DNA from: Spirometra erinaceieuropaei
Taxonomy: Eukaryota; Platyhelminthes; Cestoda; Diphyllobothriidea; Diphyllobothriidae
Length of the DNA stretch: 64,000 nucleotides
Reading direction: 5' to 3'
Assembly: GCA_902702965.1 (NCBI GenBank)
Contig: CACRXP010000661.1
Coordinates: 291,710-355,709 of the forward strand
A program made the position numbers and the translations under genes. This document shows, in pieces, positions 47,317 through 57,660 of the stretch. Below the pieces are notes generated by a model, which searched no databases, was not told the DNA's origin, and saw nothing but the letters and a program-made list of their open reading frames with translations. The number at the start of each line of letters is the position of its first letter. Within the stretch, counting starts at the first letter, position 1.

Positions 47317-49765
47317 GTCAGATTTTATTCCTCTTGACTGCCTCCATTACGACCTTTCATCTTAATTTGAACCCATAATTTTCGTTGATCTTTTGACATT
47401 TACAAAAAATCTTATTTTTATCATTTTTCTTCAGCTGTTACATAAACAAATATCCTGTCGACTATAACAACCATCAACAATTTTAGAAAAAGCAGGCCAC
47501 TAGATGCTCAACCACTTTGTTACCAACTAAGCCATTGAGTTTCGATAGAAAAAAATAAGAGAGTTGAATCATCATTTTTTAACTCGCACCTATGCGTATT
47601 TCGGTTATTGCTACTTAAGAGACGGAGTGCGCTTCTGTTGTAAGAACATCAGTAGTGAAGTAAAGCGTACTTCAAAACTATAGCAAAAACATGAGAGAAC
47701 AAAGGTCTCGCAAAATTGAGAGAAAAACATCTGGATGACTACCAGGTTAGCAGACTGGACCGCAGTTCTTCAGAGTCGAGGCATTGCCATTCTATTGATC
47801 TCGCAAAGGCAGTAATAGTATAATGGCAGAATGTTTACGTTGATGAAAGGCGCCAGTTCGGGATTCATAGAATGACCTGGGCGATATGAGACAAGATTAC
47901 TAAACTCAATTATCTTTTAAAAAACCCGATTATTGGAGAGACTGTTCCTTGCAGCCCGCTGCCGTACGAAATTGAATATTGACTTAAGTATTACTGCTCC
48001 CACACAGAGAATAATTCTGTTGTGTTAAGAATGGGGATGCAGGCTAAAAGATTCACGAATGCCGGAGCCACAGAAACAAGCAACCGATTTGTGCCCGCCA
48101 GTCCGTATAATGAATGCAAGTTAGGAAATAATTACTTCAGGATGCTCCAATCCGAGTTTTCTCTTAGTGGAAACGTCTAGGAAAACGATATTGCAAACAA
48201 ACGAAACATCGAAAAGCCCAAACATCTATACACAAGAATCGTCCGCTGAATTCCGAGTAGTAAAACGACAATGCGAATTGAAGTGATCGAAAAGATAAAA
48301 ATTCCAGCGTCGCTAGACTGTGCGGTAACCAAAGTTCAAGAATCGAAATATATAGCGAAGCATGCCCTTTTTAGGAAAGCCAGAACTTGTCATCTTCAAA
48401 ATATACTCATAGCGCCACGGCGAGCACACCGACATATAACATGTTTATTAGATTTTGTATGAAACAGCAGTATACACGTATTGAAACCAGATGCCATAAA
48501 GTCGGTGGAAATAATAGTAAAAAGGAAAGTGGTTCAAGGATTTTCTGCATGCAAGCCTAATTCCACGAAACTATGGGAAATCCCAGAAAACGATTAGAAA
48601 AACGATTTATTAACACCCACAATACCTTACAATAGACGTTTTGGAAATAAAATCATGAACGATGCACTGTTACTTTCAAGGTCATCGAGCTGGAGTATAA
48701 AAGCAGAACTGACTGGCAGAATCCATCCATGCAACGAATTTACGCGACTTATCTTAGACATTTAGATGGCTGTATTTCATGTGGGATAAGGATTGACAGG
48801 CGGTTATCGCGACCGATCTTAAGGTGAGATTTTTTACTGTCAGAATATGTTCCAAAGCAACTAACAAGAAATCCAAAAATGCCATGTAGTTAGGAAGACT
48901 GCGAAAATGTCTTTCCAAAACCGCCTAGCATTGCTGATGACGCAAGTGAATTTCGAATTGGCGGTATGTTTAAATATTGTTAAGAATATTTCGACCATTG
49001 CGACATGCCAAAAACCTTAACTTACATTTTGCAAAGAAACTTGAAAACAATAATGCCGTTTGCATGAAATGAAATACAACAGAGAAGAATGCGTTGTTCT
49101 GCTCACGAAGATGCTTAGCATGGAATGCGATGTCAAACATATGACTGGTTAAATCGGCTGTCTAAAGTATGTTCTTCTTGCACGAGATTTTTGATGCTTG
49201 AAAGTATCCAATCATGTAATGTTTTGGGAAAAAGTTATATACAGTTCATCTTTATCGTTCATTTTGACAAATAATAAGCGATATTAAAAGGCATTGTTGA
49301 CGGTGTCCGTTATCCGTAAAAATAATTTTTTATTCCTTAAACTTTTTAAACCCATATTTAGCATTTGTCTAACGTTTTTAACCCTGCAGACGATTATTCC
49401 ATCTATGCGCAGGTCATGAACATGGGTTGAAAATATTTTTGGTTTATGTAATGCATGCTGCGAAATATCCAACTAAAGTCGCACGCTCTAAGGTTCATGA
49501 AAAAGCCTTATTTGGCCTTTTACAGCTCCTGCCAGTTCAGTTGAAACCTAGAAATAATATGAACACGGATTACTTTTTCAGTGTGGGTTGTTTAACCCGT
49601 TGGAAAATGTTCGTAGCGAAGATGCAGTAACAACACTATCAAATATACATTAATCAGCTTCAGAACGTCTAAAATGAACGCATCTGCTTAGGTCCGAGCT
49701 CCATTAACGTTGGGCCACCTTTTGGGTCATCATTGCATATATCTGTTTTTAAATCTGACCGTAAA
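47317..49765. other. CNG intron 2, first part
   Basis: No exon recognised. Short ORFs (48271-48462, 49427-49630) have no motif. Confidence 0.65.
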
Positions 49766-50240
49766 TCACTGTCTTGTTCCCACACCTCAACATTTGCCAA
49801 CCCCCACTCGGCCACATAGACGTATGCTCTTTCGCCATTCCGCTCCCCCCTTACGACACGGTGAACAACAACCGAACCCCCCCCCCTAACACCTCCAACG
49901 CCGGCGCATTGGGCCCTGACCTCATCCCGCATCAGTGACTAGCCGCCCGCATTCCCACTGATTCGCAATCCCATCCCCCCGCGTTTTCACCACCTCCAAC
50001 ACTGGGAGCCCTAACGGTTCTTCCTTCCCTCCCCCTGCCCCACGGCCGACCATAACTAGGTGCCCACCCCTCTCACACATCAGCTGTCTGTTTGTCGTTG
50101 TCTGTCCTGTCGCGCCAGCCGACCTAGTCTGCCGACTTCACTTGCCCTCTGTTCATTTCGTCCGACGACGGGTCAGGTGTCACCGACTTGAAAATTTACG
50201 AGTACAACTCGATTTTCCGAAGAGCCTTCACTTATTCATA
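49766..50240 (+). mobile_element. 5'-truncated PLE-B copy inside CNG intron 2
   Basis: From CACTGTCTTGTTCCCACACC onward it follows 18960-19435 with about nine in ten bases the same by eye: end of the coding region, C-rich 3' UTR, hammerhead-like end and terminal GAAGAGCCTTCACTT. It has the same orientation as the channel gene and ends about 315 bases before exon 3. Confidence 0.85.
50156..50203 (+). ncRNA. Hammerhead-like motif in the intronic PLE-B copy
   Basis: TTTCGT arm, CCGACGA (CTGACGA with U4 changed to C), stem II GGTCAGGTGTCACCGAC with one inserted A, GAAAATTTACGAG. Otherwise as 19347-19391. The core change should reduce or abolish cleavage. Confidence 0.55.
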
Positions 50241-50555
50241 TATATGCATGTTACATGATGTGATCCTCTTGCTGAAGACATTCCCACTAACAATTGGGTA
50301 CCTATTGCTACAAACCAAGCGAAGGTTCCAGATAAAAAATTGTAGATCCTTTCTTAAACCCAAACCGGAGATGCGCAAAGTTGCGACGCATCTTTATATG
50401 TTTTATGTGTCTCAAATCTCTCCTAAAGGTCAGAACCGTCGTCATATGTTCCCCTAGCAAGAGCAGATTAATCCTGTATTTGCGCTACCCTAAGTTGAAA
50501 GCAGCGTTAAAACGTTTACTGCATCCTTCAGCGTTTTCACGCTTCTCCTCTCCAG
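50241..50555. other. CNG intron 2, 3' end
   Basis: Ends in a pyrimidine-rich acceptor, CGCTTCTCCTCTCCAG|GACAA, with AG at 50554-50555. Confidence 0.7.
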
Positions 50556-50890
50556 GACAAATTGGCCGCCAGATGTTCTTCGTTACCCAGGGCAAACTTG
50601 AGGTTCTGGCAGCCGATGAGGTCAGCGTTATTGCAACTCTCAGTGCCGGCAGCTACTTTGGAGAGATCTCCATCTTGAATTTCGGCAGTATCGGCAATCG
50701 ACGCACGGCTTCCGTGAGATCAATAGGTTACGCGGACCTATTTTGCCTATCCAAGGAGGACCTATGGGATGTGCTGAGAGAGTATCCAGCGGCTAAGGAG
50801 AGACTCGAACAGGTTGGACTTAGCAGACTTCAGGACGCGAAGGCCCAACTTCAGCTGTCGGCCGCAGACGGAGGTGAGGTGGTTACTTAA
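50556..50890 (+). CDS. CNG channel subunit, exon 3 (cyclic-nucleotide-binding domain, C-terminus)
   Basis: Encodes residues 442-552 and continues exon 2 in phase 1 (split Gly). It completes the binding domain: [13 protein letters not shown], the phosphate-binding cassette FGEISIL (Glu478) and NRRTASV with Arg491, which contacts the cyclic phosphate, and Thr492, the residue that favours cGMP in CNGA channels. [15 protein letters not shown] and [12 protein letters not shown] form the C-helix region. The frame ends at TAA 50888-50890, short of the CLZ coiled coil of many A subunits. A good alternative donor (GGAG|GTGAGG, GT 50874) lies just before the stop, so a longer isoform from unseen exons is possible. 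The polyadenylation signal at 50967 favours termination here. Confidence 0.92.
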
Positions 50891-50966
50891 AATCGCACAG
50901 AAAACTTGTGTATTTGCTATTTTTCTATAAAAAGCCAGATAGCCTGGCAATATGATTTTTATTTCC

Positions 50967-50972
50967 AATAAA
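50967..50972 (+). terminator. Polyadenylation signal AATAAA of the CNG gene
   Basis: AATAAA 77 bases after the stop codon, with a second AATAAAA-type hexamer near 51012. It fits exon 3 being terminal. Confidence 0.6.
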
Positions 50973-51066
50973 AACGAAGAGACGTGTCCCCGGAAGCAGT
51001 CCTAAAGAAGAAAAATAAAACATATCGGGGCTTTCTCTTATACCGCCGTTGATAGTTGTTGGGTAA

Positions 51067-51755
51067 AAACATGAGAAAGGCGCCATCGCCTAAACAAGAG
51101 CTTCATTCGACTGTGTTTCGGACTCCTGTCCTAACCCACCTCGTGAGACAATAGCTAATACAGATAGGTTATGCAGGAGAGGTTGCAGTATTTGTAGGAT
51201 GCAGTTGATATGCTACCTCAAAACTGTGCAAATTCACAGCGTCTCACCCTTGATCAGGGATCATTGACTTACTGTGATAGTTGCTCGATGACCGACATTC
51301 GCGCAATTAAAGGCCGCAGTTTTGTCACGTGAGTGGGACGTTGGTGTGATGATTGCTCCGCCATCCGGCCTACCGACACTGGCGTTCGGAAGGCTGTTAG
51401 CCTGTGCGCTTCCCGCTTGGCTACTGAATATAGAAGTGAGAGGTCATTATACTTGTTAATATACTGGAGCAATCATCACACCAACATACGAAACCTGTGC
51501 TGAAACTGCAACGATTAAATATCCGAATGTCCGTAATCGAACAGGGATCACACTTAGTGCAATGACCCCTGATCAGGAGGGGTGCCGTGAATTTGCACAG
51601 GTTCGAGGTAGCATGACAACCGCATCCTATAGATACTGCAACCCCTTTCGCACGGACCAATGTATCTGCCGTGGTCTCTGGTGGTGGGTTATCGAAGGAG
51701 TGCGAAACTTCAGGCGAATTAAGCTCTTGTTTCAGCGATCGTGCCTTCTTCTTAT
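51067..51755. mobile_element. PLE-A foldback, non-coding
   Basis: Arms of about 285 bases (51067-51352 minus, 51470-51755 plus) are diverged inverted copies of the PLE-A 3' end: GGAGCAATCATCACACCAAC, TGAATTTGCACAG, GCATCCTA, GAAAC and GCTCTTGTTT occur in both. Hammerhead cores are decayed in both arms. Both arms end in CTTC-rich or equivalent tails. Confidence 0.75.
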
Positions 51756-52440
51756 TTTTCTTCTTCAGAATTATTCCTGCTAGCAAAAATGCAGAAATGC
51801 ACACGTAGACAGTTTTCTTTTGCACTTGGTAGCCATTTGAATTGTATGTCTGGGCAAACTGTCAGATTTGAAAGTGGTCACATGTGGAGCTCAAAAGACC
51901 CCGTGCAAGGGCGACAACGCAGTTTGCAGATGAATTTTAAATTTTAGTGTGCGCGAGAGCATAAGTACAAGTCGGAACCAGCGTACAGTGAATGCTCAAA
52001 CTGACCTGCTATTCACCGATTTAATTCTTGCATCGTAGCATTAGTAGCGATAAAAGATGCTACTGAGAGGAAACAATAAATGCATCAACGAAAAACGTTG
52101 GAAAACTACGAGAAACGGTACATGGCCGCAAAACTTACGCCACAAAATTTAGAATACAAGTAATGTGCTTTGCTATCTACCAGGCGACTGCCAATATCGA
52201 CTGTCAGTTGCAGGCATCGGTGAGACGTTTAAGTAAAGTCGCAAAGCAATTCCGTCTAGCAGTTTTTTATAAGCGTCTTCATTAAGAGCTCACTCACACG
52301 TTAGAAAATGAAGTAATTCATTATGATTAATTACGGTGCCCCACAACGAACTTGCTAAGTGCAAATAAGTTCAGCGCAGATAACGTGGATATGGGCAATT
52401 TCCTCCCCTGGAAAACCTTAATTTGTTAAGTATTTCGACC
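51756..52440. other. Unassigned spacer
   Basis: Nothing recognised. Confidence 0.5.
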
Positions 52441-52466
52441 ATCATGAAATTTCATTATTACAGTTG

Positions 52467-53008
52467 CAGCAATTCCCATTGTGAAATGCAAAAGACGATT
52501 TGGCGAGCATACGTCTGCTTTCGTTAAATTCTCTTCAGGCCTTTCACAGACCTTTCCAGCGACTGATACCCGTGTACTGTTTTCCACCAGTCCCATCCTA
52601 CAGAGAGGGGACAACAACAAACTACCAGCTCAGACCATCGCTATGTGTATTTACTCCTTCACCTGATCCTGTGGGGCAGAATATGTTGGTCGCACGAACC
52701 GGCGTTTGTCCGAAAGAATATGAGAACTTCTTCCAGTATAGTTAGGAAAGGGTCAAATAAAGAACATCAGCAGCTGGATCCTCGTGCACATGGTAGACAC
52801 AAACCACCGTGTAGACACCAGAGAGACCTTCAGGTTGAGTTACAAAGTCCCGTCAAGCTATTCAAAACTACTTGGGCAGCGCTTGTTAGCTACGGCAGAG
52901 ACGGCTGCAATCAGGCCACGCTGGTCGGTCCTATGCGCACAGAAGGACTTCATACATTTCTCACAGTTGCCATGGCTAAAAGCCACTAAGCCAGCCACCC
53001 GCATGTAA
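52467..53008 (+). pseudogene. PLE-C GIY-YIG endonuclease and C-terminal remnant
   Basis: Opens with KCKRRFGEHTSAFVKF and continues to MCIYSFT, then, after a TGA where Cys is expected, SCGAEYVGRTNRRLSERI (about 52640-52720): the GIY-YIG core of lineage C. Frameshifts follow near 52725-52790. The C-terminal tail is open again at 52784-53008 (RVDTRETFRLSYKVPSS ... LCAQKDFIHFSQLPW). The same tail occurs at 618-806 and 31333. It carries only a few lesions, so it is a moderately old dead copy. Confidence 0.75.
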
Positions 53009-53167
53009 TTACCTTCGCCAGGACCAACCTTCTCCCTGGCGCTAACTGGAAGTGTGCTGTTTCACTCTACCCCTTCCCTCCCGACTCCTCCCCAAACCCG
53101 AGCTAAGGCTTAATTATCTACTTGACCGTATCTTTTAACCCATTACTTTAATAGCCATATAAATGTA

Positions 53168-53212
53168 CAGGCCTGAAGAAAATTTATCGAAAGCAGACGT
53201 ATGCCTGCCAAA
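53168..53212 (+). ncRNA. Candidate hammerhead-like end of PLE-C
   Basis: CAGGC arm, CTGAAGA, AAATTTATC, GAAA, then GCAGACGTATGC, which can close as a stem III with its own loop, and a GCC arm pairing back to GGC. Stem II is weak and the nucleotide at U16.1 appears as C. A related block is at 940-980. Tentative. Confidence 0.35.
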
Positions 53213-53220
53213 TTACCTTT

Positions 53221-54539
53221 TACATTTCGATATTGGGTATCTAGTAAACAGAGATAAGGGTTATAATTATAGACACGCAGAGAGTCTGCAGATCTGTTAT
53301 CTGTTGGTAAATAGTAATCTTGGATAGCTCATGTTTGGGTCAACAAATCGAATTGGTACAGTCTTGCATTATGCGTGGACGCTCTGGAATTACTTTGTGC
53401 CTGTATAGTTGGAGCTAATCCCAGAACGTCGTAACAGCTAAAATATAGTATTAGAAATCTCACACATAAATGGAGCACCGCTGCTTAACTTTTATGTTTT
53501 TCTTTCACACAAAAGTCGAAACACTTTTAAACGAATAGCCAAAAGGAAGATCTGGACTTTTATTTATGTTACGCTTTCCACTTCCTGCTGTTTGACAAAA
53601 CTTAAACTTCCCAATTTTATGTTTGTTTGATGGTGACCAAGTCGTTTTCAATTATATGCGCATTCTAGATGCATACCGTATGTCATATAGACGCTATTAA
53701 TTACCGTACTAACTGTAACCAAAACTTAGGTAAATGTCTATTGCACAGAACCTGTAACGACTCCACCTTCAGCTGCAGCATATTTTGTTGAATAATCGGA
53801 GCGTTTCAGTACAATGAAAGCCACTGCATATTAACTGCCTTCGGACGTCTAATATATTACTATTTTTATACGATACCTTTCACAGTCGATGTGGATGTTC
53901 GGTAGAACGTCCGTCAACATGAGCGATAATAAAAGTCCCAATAAAAAGCCAGAAAGAAGGCGAGGTCGTTGTTGGAACGAAAGTTACATTCATCTGATAG
54001 TGCAAAACCATCTTCGGAGGTCACATAAGGTAATGGCACTGTTTGCGCAACCTCTGCTACCATACTCCCATGCAAGCATACTATCGTTAGCGTTGTCTGC
54101 AAATGGCTGAATTGTGGTGCAATTATTTTTCTATTGCCGGCAGCCGAGTGGTTAATAGCTGGGATTTCATCACTGCGTTGGCTATTTGTGCGATCATTAC
54201 TCCGCATTTTGGTTCACCGCGAGCGCCTCTAGGAACAGTGTTTGCGCACGCCCCTAGTAGCTAATTATTCTCTCTAGACAGTTCTAAGCGCACACAGAGT
54301 ACGGGAGAGGTCGTTGCGTCTGCTAATCGTTCACGTACGAGAGGACCATAATAAAAACGTACCGCTGCGCTCGCGGTTGTCAATTTTTGCGAGAATTTCA
54401 ACTCTGAATGTGCAAACAGACGCTGTTGAATGGTCTATGGCAATTAGCGTCTCATCTCTGGACTAGCAAACAAGCAATCAGAGTGTTAAGTGTAGTCACA
54501 TGTGCTGGATTTGAAAGCAGCTACGTGGGACGGATATAA
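53221..54539. other. Unassigned spacer
   Basis: No gene recognised. Confidence 0.5.
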
Positions 54540-55725
54540 AGTGGCATAGCAGCAGCGTCGCACAAATGCTGCAATTCTGCGCATGCTTAAACGTTATCAG
54601 CTGTTCATAGGTGTTTTGGCAGATTTTGAATAATTCATATTGACCCAACTGTGAGAAACTCGGCGCCTCTGCAGGATTCAAACCCAGGCAGTAAGGGGAA
54701 GGCTTTAGTACAGCCAACATTCAATCTAGCTGGGCTACGAGGCGCCGCCGGACGACGCGAGTTTAATCACATTTGGGTCAGGTTACCCGCCCAACCTACT
54801 ACAACATCTGAAATCCACCAAATCTGATACGGTACGTTTACTGACCAAGCAGGATTTCCTATTCAACTAGAATAAACCAGATGACTACCATTCACACGTA
54901 ATTTATAGAGGTTTTGGCAGATCTTGAATAATTCATATTGACCCAACTGTGAAAACCTCGACGCCGCAGTAAATTCGAACTCACGCAGTAAGTGGAATGC
55001 TTTAGTATAGACAACGCTCTAACCAATTGGGCTACAAAGCCCTGCCAAATCTGCCAAAAATCTATGAATTACGTGTGCCTGATAGCCATCTGGTGGATTC
55101 TAGGTGAATTGCTTAGGAAATCCTGCTTGGCTAATCAACTTACTGTATCACATTTGGTGGATTCCAGACGTTGCAGAAGGTTGGGGGGGCGGGAGGGTAA
55201 CTTGACCCAAATGTGATTAGACACGCGTCGTCCGGCGGGGCCTCGTAGCTCAAGTGGTTAGAGTGTTGGCAGTACTGAAGCCTTCCCCTTACTGCCTGGG
55301 TTTGAATCCTACAGAGGCGCCGCGTTTTTCACAGTTGCGTCAATATGAAGTATTGAAAATCTGCCAAAACATCTATGAATTACGTGTTTCTGGAAGTCAT
55401 CTGGTGGATTCTAGGTTAGTTACTTAGGATATCCTGTTTGGGTAGCCAACTAACTGTATCACATTTGGTGAATTCCAGACAATGCAGTAGGTTGGGCCTC
55501 GTAGCTCAGCTGGTTAGAGTGTTGGCTATAAAAAGGCCTTCCCCTTACTACGTGAGTTCGAGTCCCACTGCGGCGTCGAGTTTTTCACAGTTGGGTCAAT
55601 ATGAGTTATTGAAAATCTGCCAACACTTCTATGAATTGCCTGTACCTGGTAGTCATCTGGTGGATTCTAGGTTAATTACTTAGGAAATCCTGCTTGGTTA
55701 GTCAACTTGCTGTATCCGACTCGAT
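54540..55725. mobile_element. tRNA-derived SINE type 2, head-to-head array
   Basis: tRNA-like heads on the minus strand at 54655-54745 and 54958-55045 and on the plus strand at 55240-55320 and 55497-55575. The plus heads read GGCCTCGTAGCTCAGCTGG then TTAGAG (A box) and GGGTTTGAATCC or GAGTTCGAGTCCC (B box). The shared body runs TTTTTCACAGTTGGGTCAAT, ATCTGCCAAAACATCTATGA, GGTAGTCATCTGGTGGATTC, TAGGAAATCCTGCTTGG and TGTATCACATTTGGTGG, giving a unit of about 250 bases. Successive units are in tandem on each side and the two sides meet head to head near 55046. Not functional tRNA genes: heads are mutated and followed by the SINE body. Confidence 0.8.
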
Positions 55726-55832
55726 TAGGATACTGAAACGTTTGGCAAAGAAATGTCTTGTTCCAGCTTTCGTGTCCTCTCAATAGAACGAAGAAGTGTA
55801 TTTACACAAAAGAGACTACTTAACTTATTCCT

Positions 55833-56489
55833 TCATAAAACTTCTTGCAGTTTCGGGTAGTCGTCTCTTCTACACATCGTCAGAGACTGAGCAGTCATGC
55901 AGACAGCTTTCCTTTTATGGTGCACTTTGATGCCTGGGCCACCCATGCCGCCTGTGTGGCTGCATCCGACCCGCATGTCGCCGTGACCTGAATCCTGCCC
56001 ATCTTCGGCGATAAGTGACGGCCCAGATTGTGCCGCGCCGTGACTGTCTCCCGTCAAGAATCTCCGTAAAACAAGATAAGGTGGAGGTAGATTGATGTGG
56101 CGGTTGACAGAACAGTCGTTAGACATCCAGGCTTCTTGCACCTGCCTTGCCGTATGATCATCACCTCGACCCACAATTTCGACGGCGTCAAAGTTGAAGA
56201 CGTGCCCCATTTAGGCGGTATGGGTTGCTTCCTCCGACTTTGGGTTCAACCTTCGCAGGGCCAACTTCTGCTCGTGCATGCGCATTTGCAGCCGTCAGCC
56301 GGTTTCCCCAACGTAGTTACACATTCCGCAGCTGCACTGAAGTCGGTAGACAACAGCCGACATCTCCTGCTTAGGGACTGGATCTTTTGGCCGCATCAAT
56401 TGCCGGCGGATTGTTGAGTCAGGCCTGTGGGCAACGCCTATTCCGAGCGGCGCGAGGGATCTGTCTACGGCTTCGGAGACCCCTTTCAT
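55833..56489 (-). pseudogene. PLE-D GIY-YIG endonuclease and C-terminus
   Basis: One minus-strand frame of 219 codons with only two stops (a TGA just after YVGETG and a TAA before MGHVFNFD). It starts in the RT/endonuclease linker (LGIGVAHRPD, LMRPKDPVPKQE), passes the core AVVYRLQCSCGMCNYVGETG with its cysteines, then LQMRMHEQKLALRR, HVFNFDAVEI and VQEAWMSNDCSVNRHINLP, which includes the likely catalytic Glu. Single-base changes (CGA to TGA, CAA or AAA to TAA) explain both stops. The C-terminal segment rich in Gly/His (about 56040-55900) recurs at 22600-22740. It looks like a recently lost gene. Confidence 0.8.
55840..55892 (-). ncRNA. Hammerhead-like motif, end of PLE-D copy
   Basis: Minus strand: TCTCTGACGA core (CTGACGA), stem II GTGTAG/CTACCC with loop, GAAAC, TGC instead of GTC. 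Stem III and cleavage site are altered, so it is probably inactive. Confidence 0.45.
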
Positions 56490-56639
56490 GCATGGAATGC
56501 AACCATCACTAGCTAGAGATCTGCGACGGCTCTTTGAAGTGCCATGGTCCCCTCTGTTTAAATAGTGGCTTATGCGCTAGAGCGTTTGATGCAAATCTAC
56601 CTGACACAGGGTCTGAATTCACACCAATGTTCCATTCTC

Positions 56640-56835
56640 GTGATGGATTTCTTATGTTGTACCATAGTGAGCGGGATAACTGACCAAAATGTGATCAAAC
56701 TCACACTTTCCAGTTGAGTCTCATAGGTTAAGTTCTTGAAGCGTGGGCTGCACTCGAGACGTTCCCTTGTTGTCGTGGGTTCGAATCCCACCAAGGTGGT
56801 CAAATGTTTCACAACTGAATGAAACTAATATCCCC
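56640..56835 (+). mobile_element. tRNA-derived SINE related to type 2
   Basis: A body segment (GACCAAAATGTGATCAAACTC) precedes a tRNA-like head with A-box-like GAGTCTCATAGGTTAAG and a perfect B box GGGTTCGAATCCC. It ends GGTCAAATGTTTCACAACTG, related to the TTTTTCACAGTTGGG of the 55-kb array. Not called a tRNA gene because no clover leaf with intact acceptor stem could be built. Confidence 0.6.
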
Positions 56836-57035
56836 TATCACTGAGGCTGAAAACAGATGAATATGTCAAGACCGAAACATTACCAAAACTAAAATCCAGT
56901 TTGGTGCGAAATTAACTGACAGAAGGTCCAAATTCACATCAACACCGAGTAATTTTTCCGATTTAGACGAACGGGCGAGTTTCAGGGAACAGTTCAGAAT
57001 AAGAAGACACGATCACTAGGACAAGAACCTTATTG

Positions 57036-57078
57036 GCCTTACGTTTCGGATTCTCATTCGAACCCATCATCATGGACA
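57036..57078 (-). ncRNA. Hammerhead-like motif, left end of PLE-A copy
   Basis: Minus strand: ATGATGA (CTGATGA changed), GGGTTCGAATGAGAATCC stem II, GAAACGTA, AGGCC. C3 and H17 differ from the intact copy at 6381. Confidence 0.45.
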
Positions 57079-57181
57079 GTTGCAGATAAACGTATTTGGA
57101 CTACAAATGCTGCAGAATTTAGAGTACGTAACTGCCGTGTGGCCACATGCGTGCTATAGTTAACAGTTCTGGCAAGAGCTG

Positions 57182-57441
57182 AAAACCGCTTGAAGCTCGT
57201 GCTGCTCGAATCATGGTTCTCGGACCCTCAGTCCATCAAGAGGTACAATGGCCCACCGATACCATGTTCAGTGCTGACCGGGTTAATCAGTCACGTGGGG
57301 AGGGCGCGAATGCGGGTACTCAACTGCCCTGATGTTAACGTTCAAATTGCCGAGTTGTCATCACGTCAACCTCCAACAAGGATGATCCAACTGCGGCAAT
57401 TAACGACACGAATGAGGACTGATGAGCCATCATCGCCTTAA
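57182..57441 (+). pseudogene. PLE-A C-terminal fragment
   Basis: LLESWFSDPQSIKRYNGPPI then PCSVLTGLISHVGRA matches the tail of the lineage-A protein at 6770-6600 and 60940-60760. No endonuclease core. Confidence 0.65.
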
Positions 57442-57557
57442 ATACGACTCATAGCGGTGATCATGAGGACTGTGAACAATACTACGCGTGTGGCTCCACG
57501 GCAGCCACGTGCTATAAATAATGCAGTCATTGTGCTTTCACCACCTTTATCTGCAAA

Positions 57558-57602
57558 CGTCTCTAATGATGGGTTCGAGCAAAAATCCGAAACGCCAGGC
57601 CA
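57558..57602 (+). ncRNA. Hammerhead-like motif, right end of PLE-A copy
   Basis: GTCT arm, CTAATGA (CTGATGA with G5 changed), GGGTTCGAGCAAAAATCC, GAAACGCC, AGGCC. Probably inactive. Confidence 0.45.
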
Positions 57603-57628
57603 ATAAACCTCTTGGTTCATTGATCGCT

Positions 57629-57660
57629 TCTTCTTCTTCTTCTTCTTCTTCTTCTTCTTC
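57629..57660. repeat. (TTC)n microsatellite at PLE-A 3' end
   Basis: A pure TTC run directly behind the GATCGC terminal block of the element. Confidence 0.95.

Larger units (their letters stand above)
52440..53220 (+). mobile_element. PLE lineage C, 3' copy
   Basis: Endonuclease remnant, C-terminal tail, 3' UTR and a hammerhead-like end in order. The reverse transcriptase is missing. Confidence 0.75.
55740..56500 (-). mobile_element. PLE lineage D, minus-strand copy
   Basis: Endonuclease plus C-terminal coding region (56489-55833) and a hammerhead-like terminus (55840-55892). The RT is missing. Confidence 0.8.
57000..57660. mobile_element. PLE-A short copy with inverted ends and a TTC tail
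   Basis: An inverted terminal block (57000-57090, minus) and a right terminal block (57550-57660, plus) enclose a C-terminal polyprotein fragment. The right end passes into a pure TTC run at 57629-57660. Confidence 0.75.

Noticed and set aside
56700..56800. tRNA gene
   Set aside because: Perfect B box, but no intact acceptor stem and SINE body on both sides.
56840..56880. Hammerhead-like tail (GACCGAAACAT) behind a tRNA head, as in schistosome SINE-like satellites
   Set aside because: No CUGANGA box; only CTGAGG, and the copy near 58525 does not keep the pairing.
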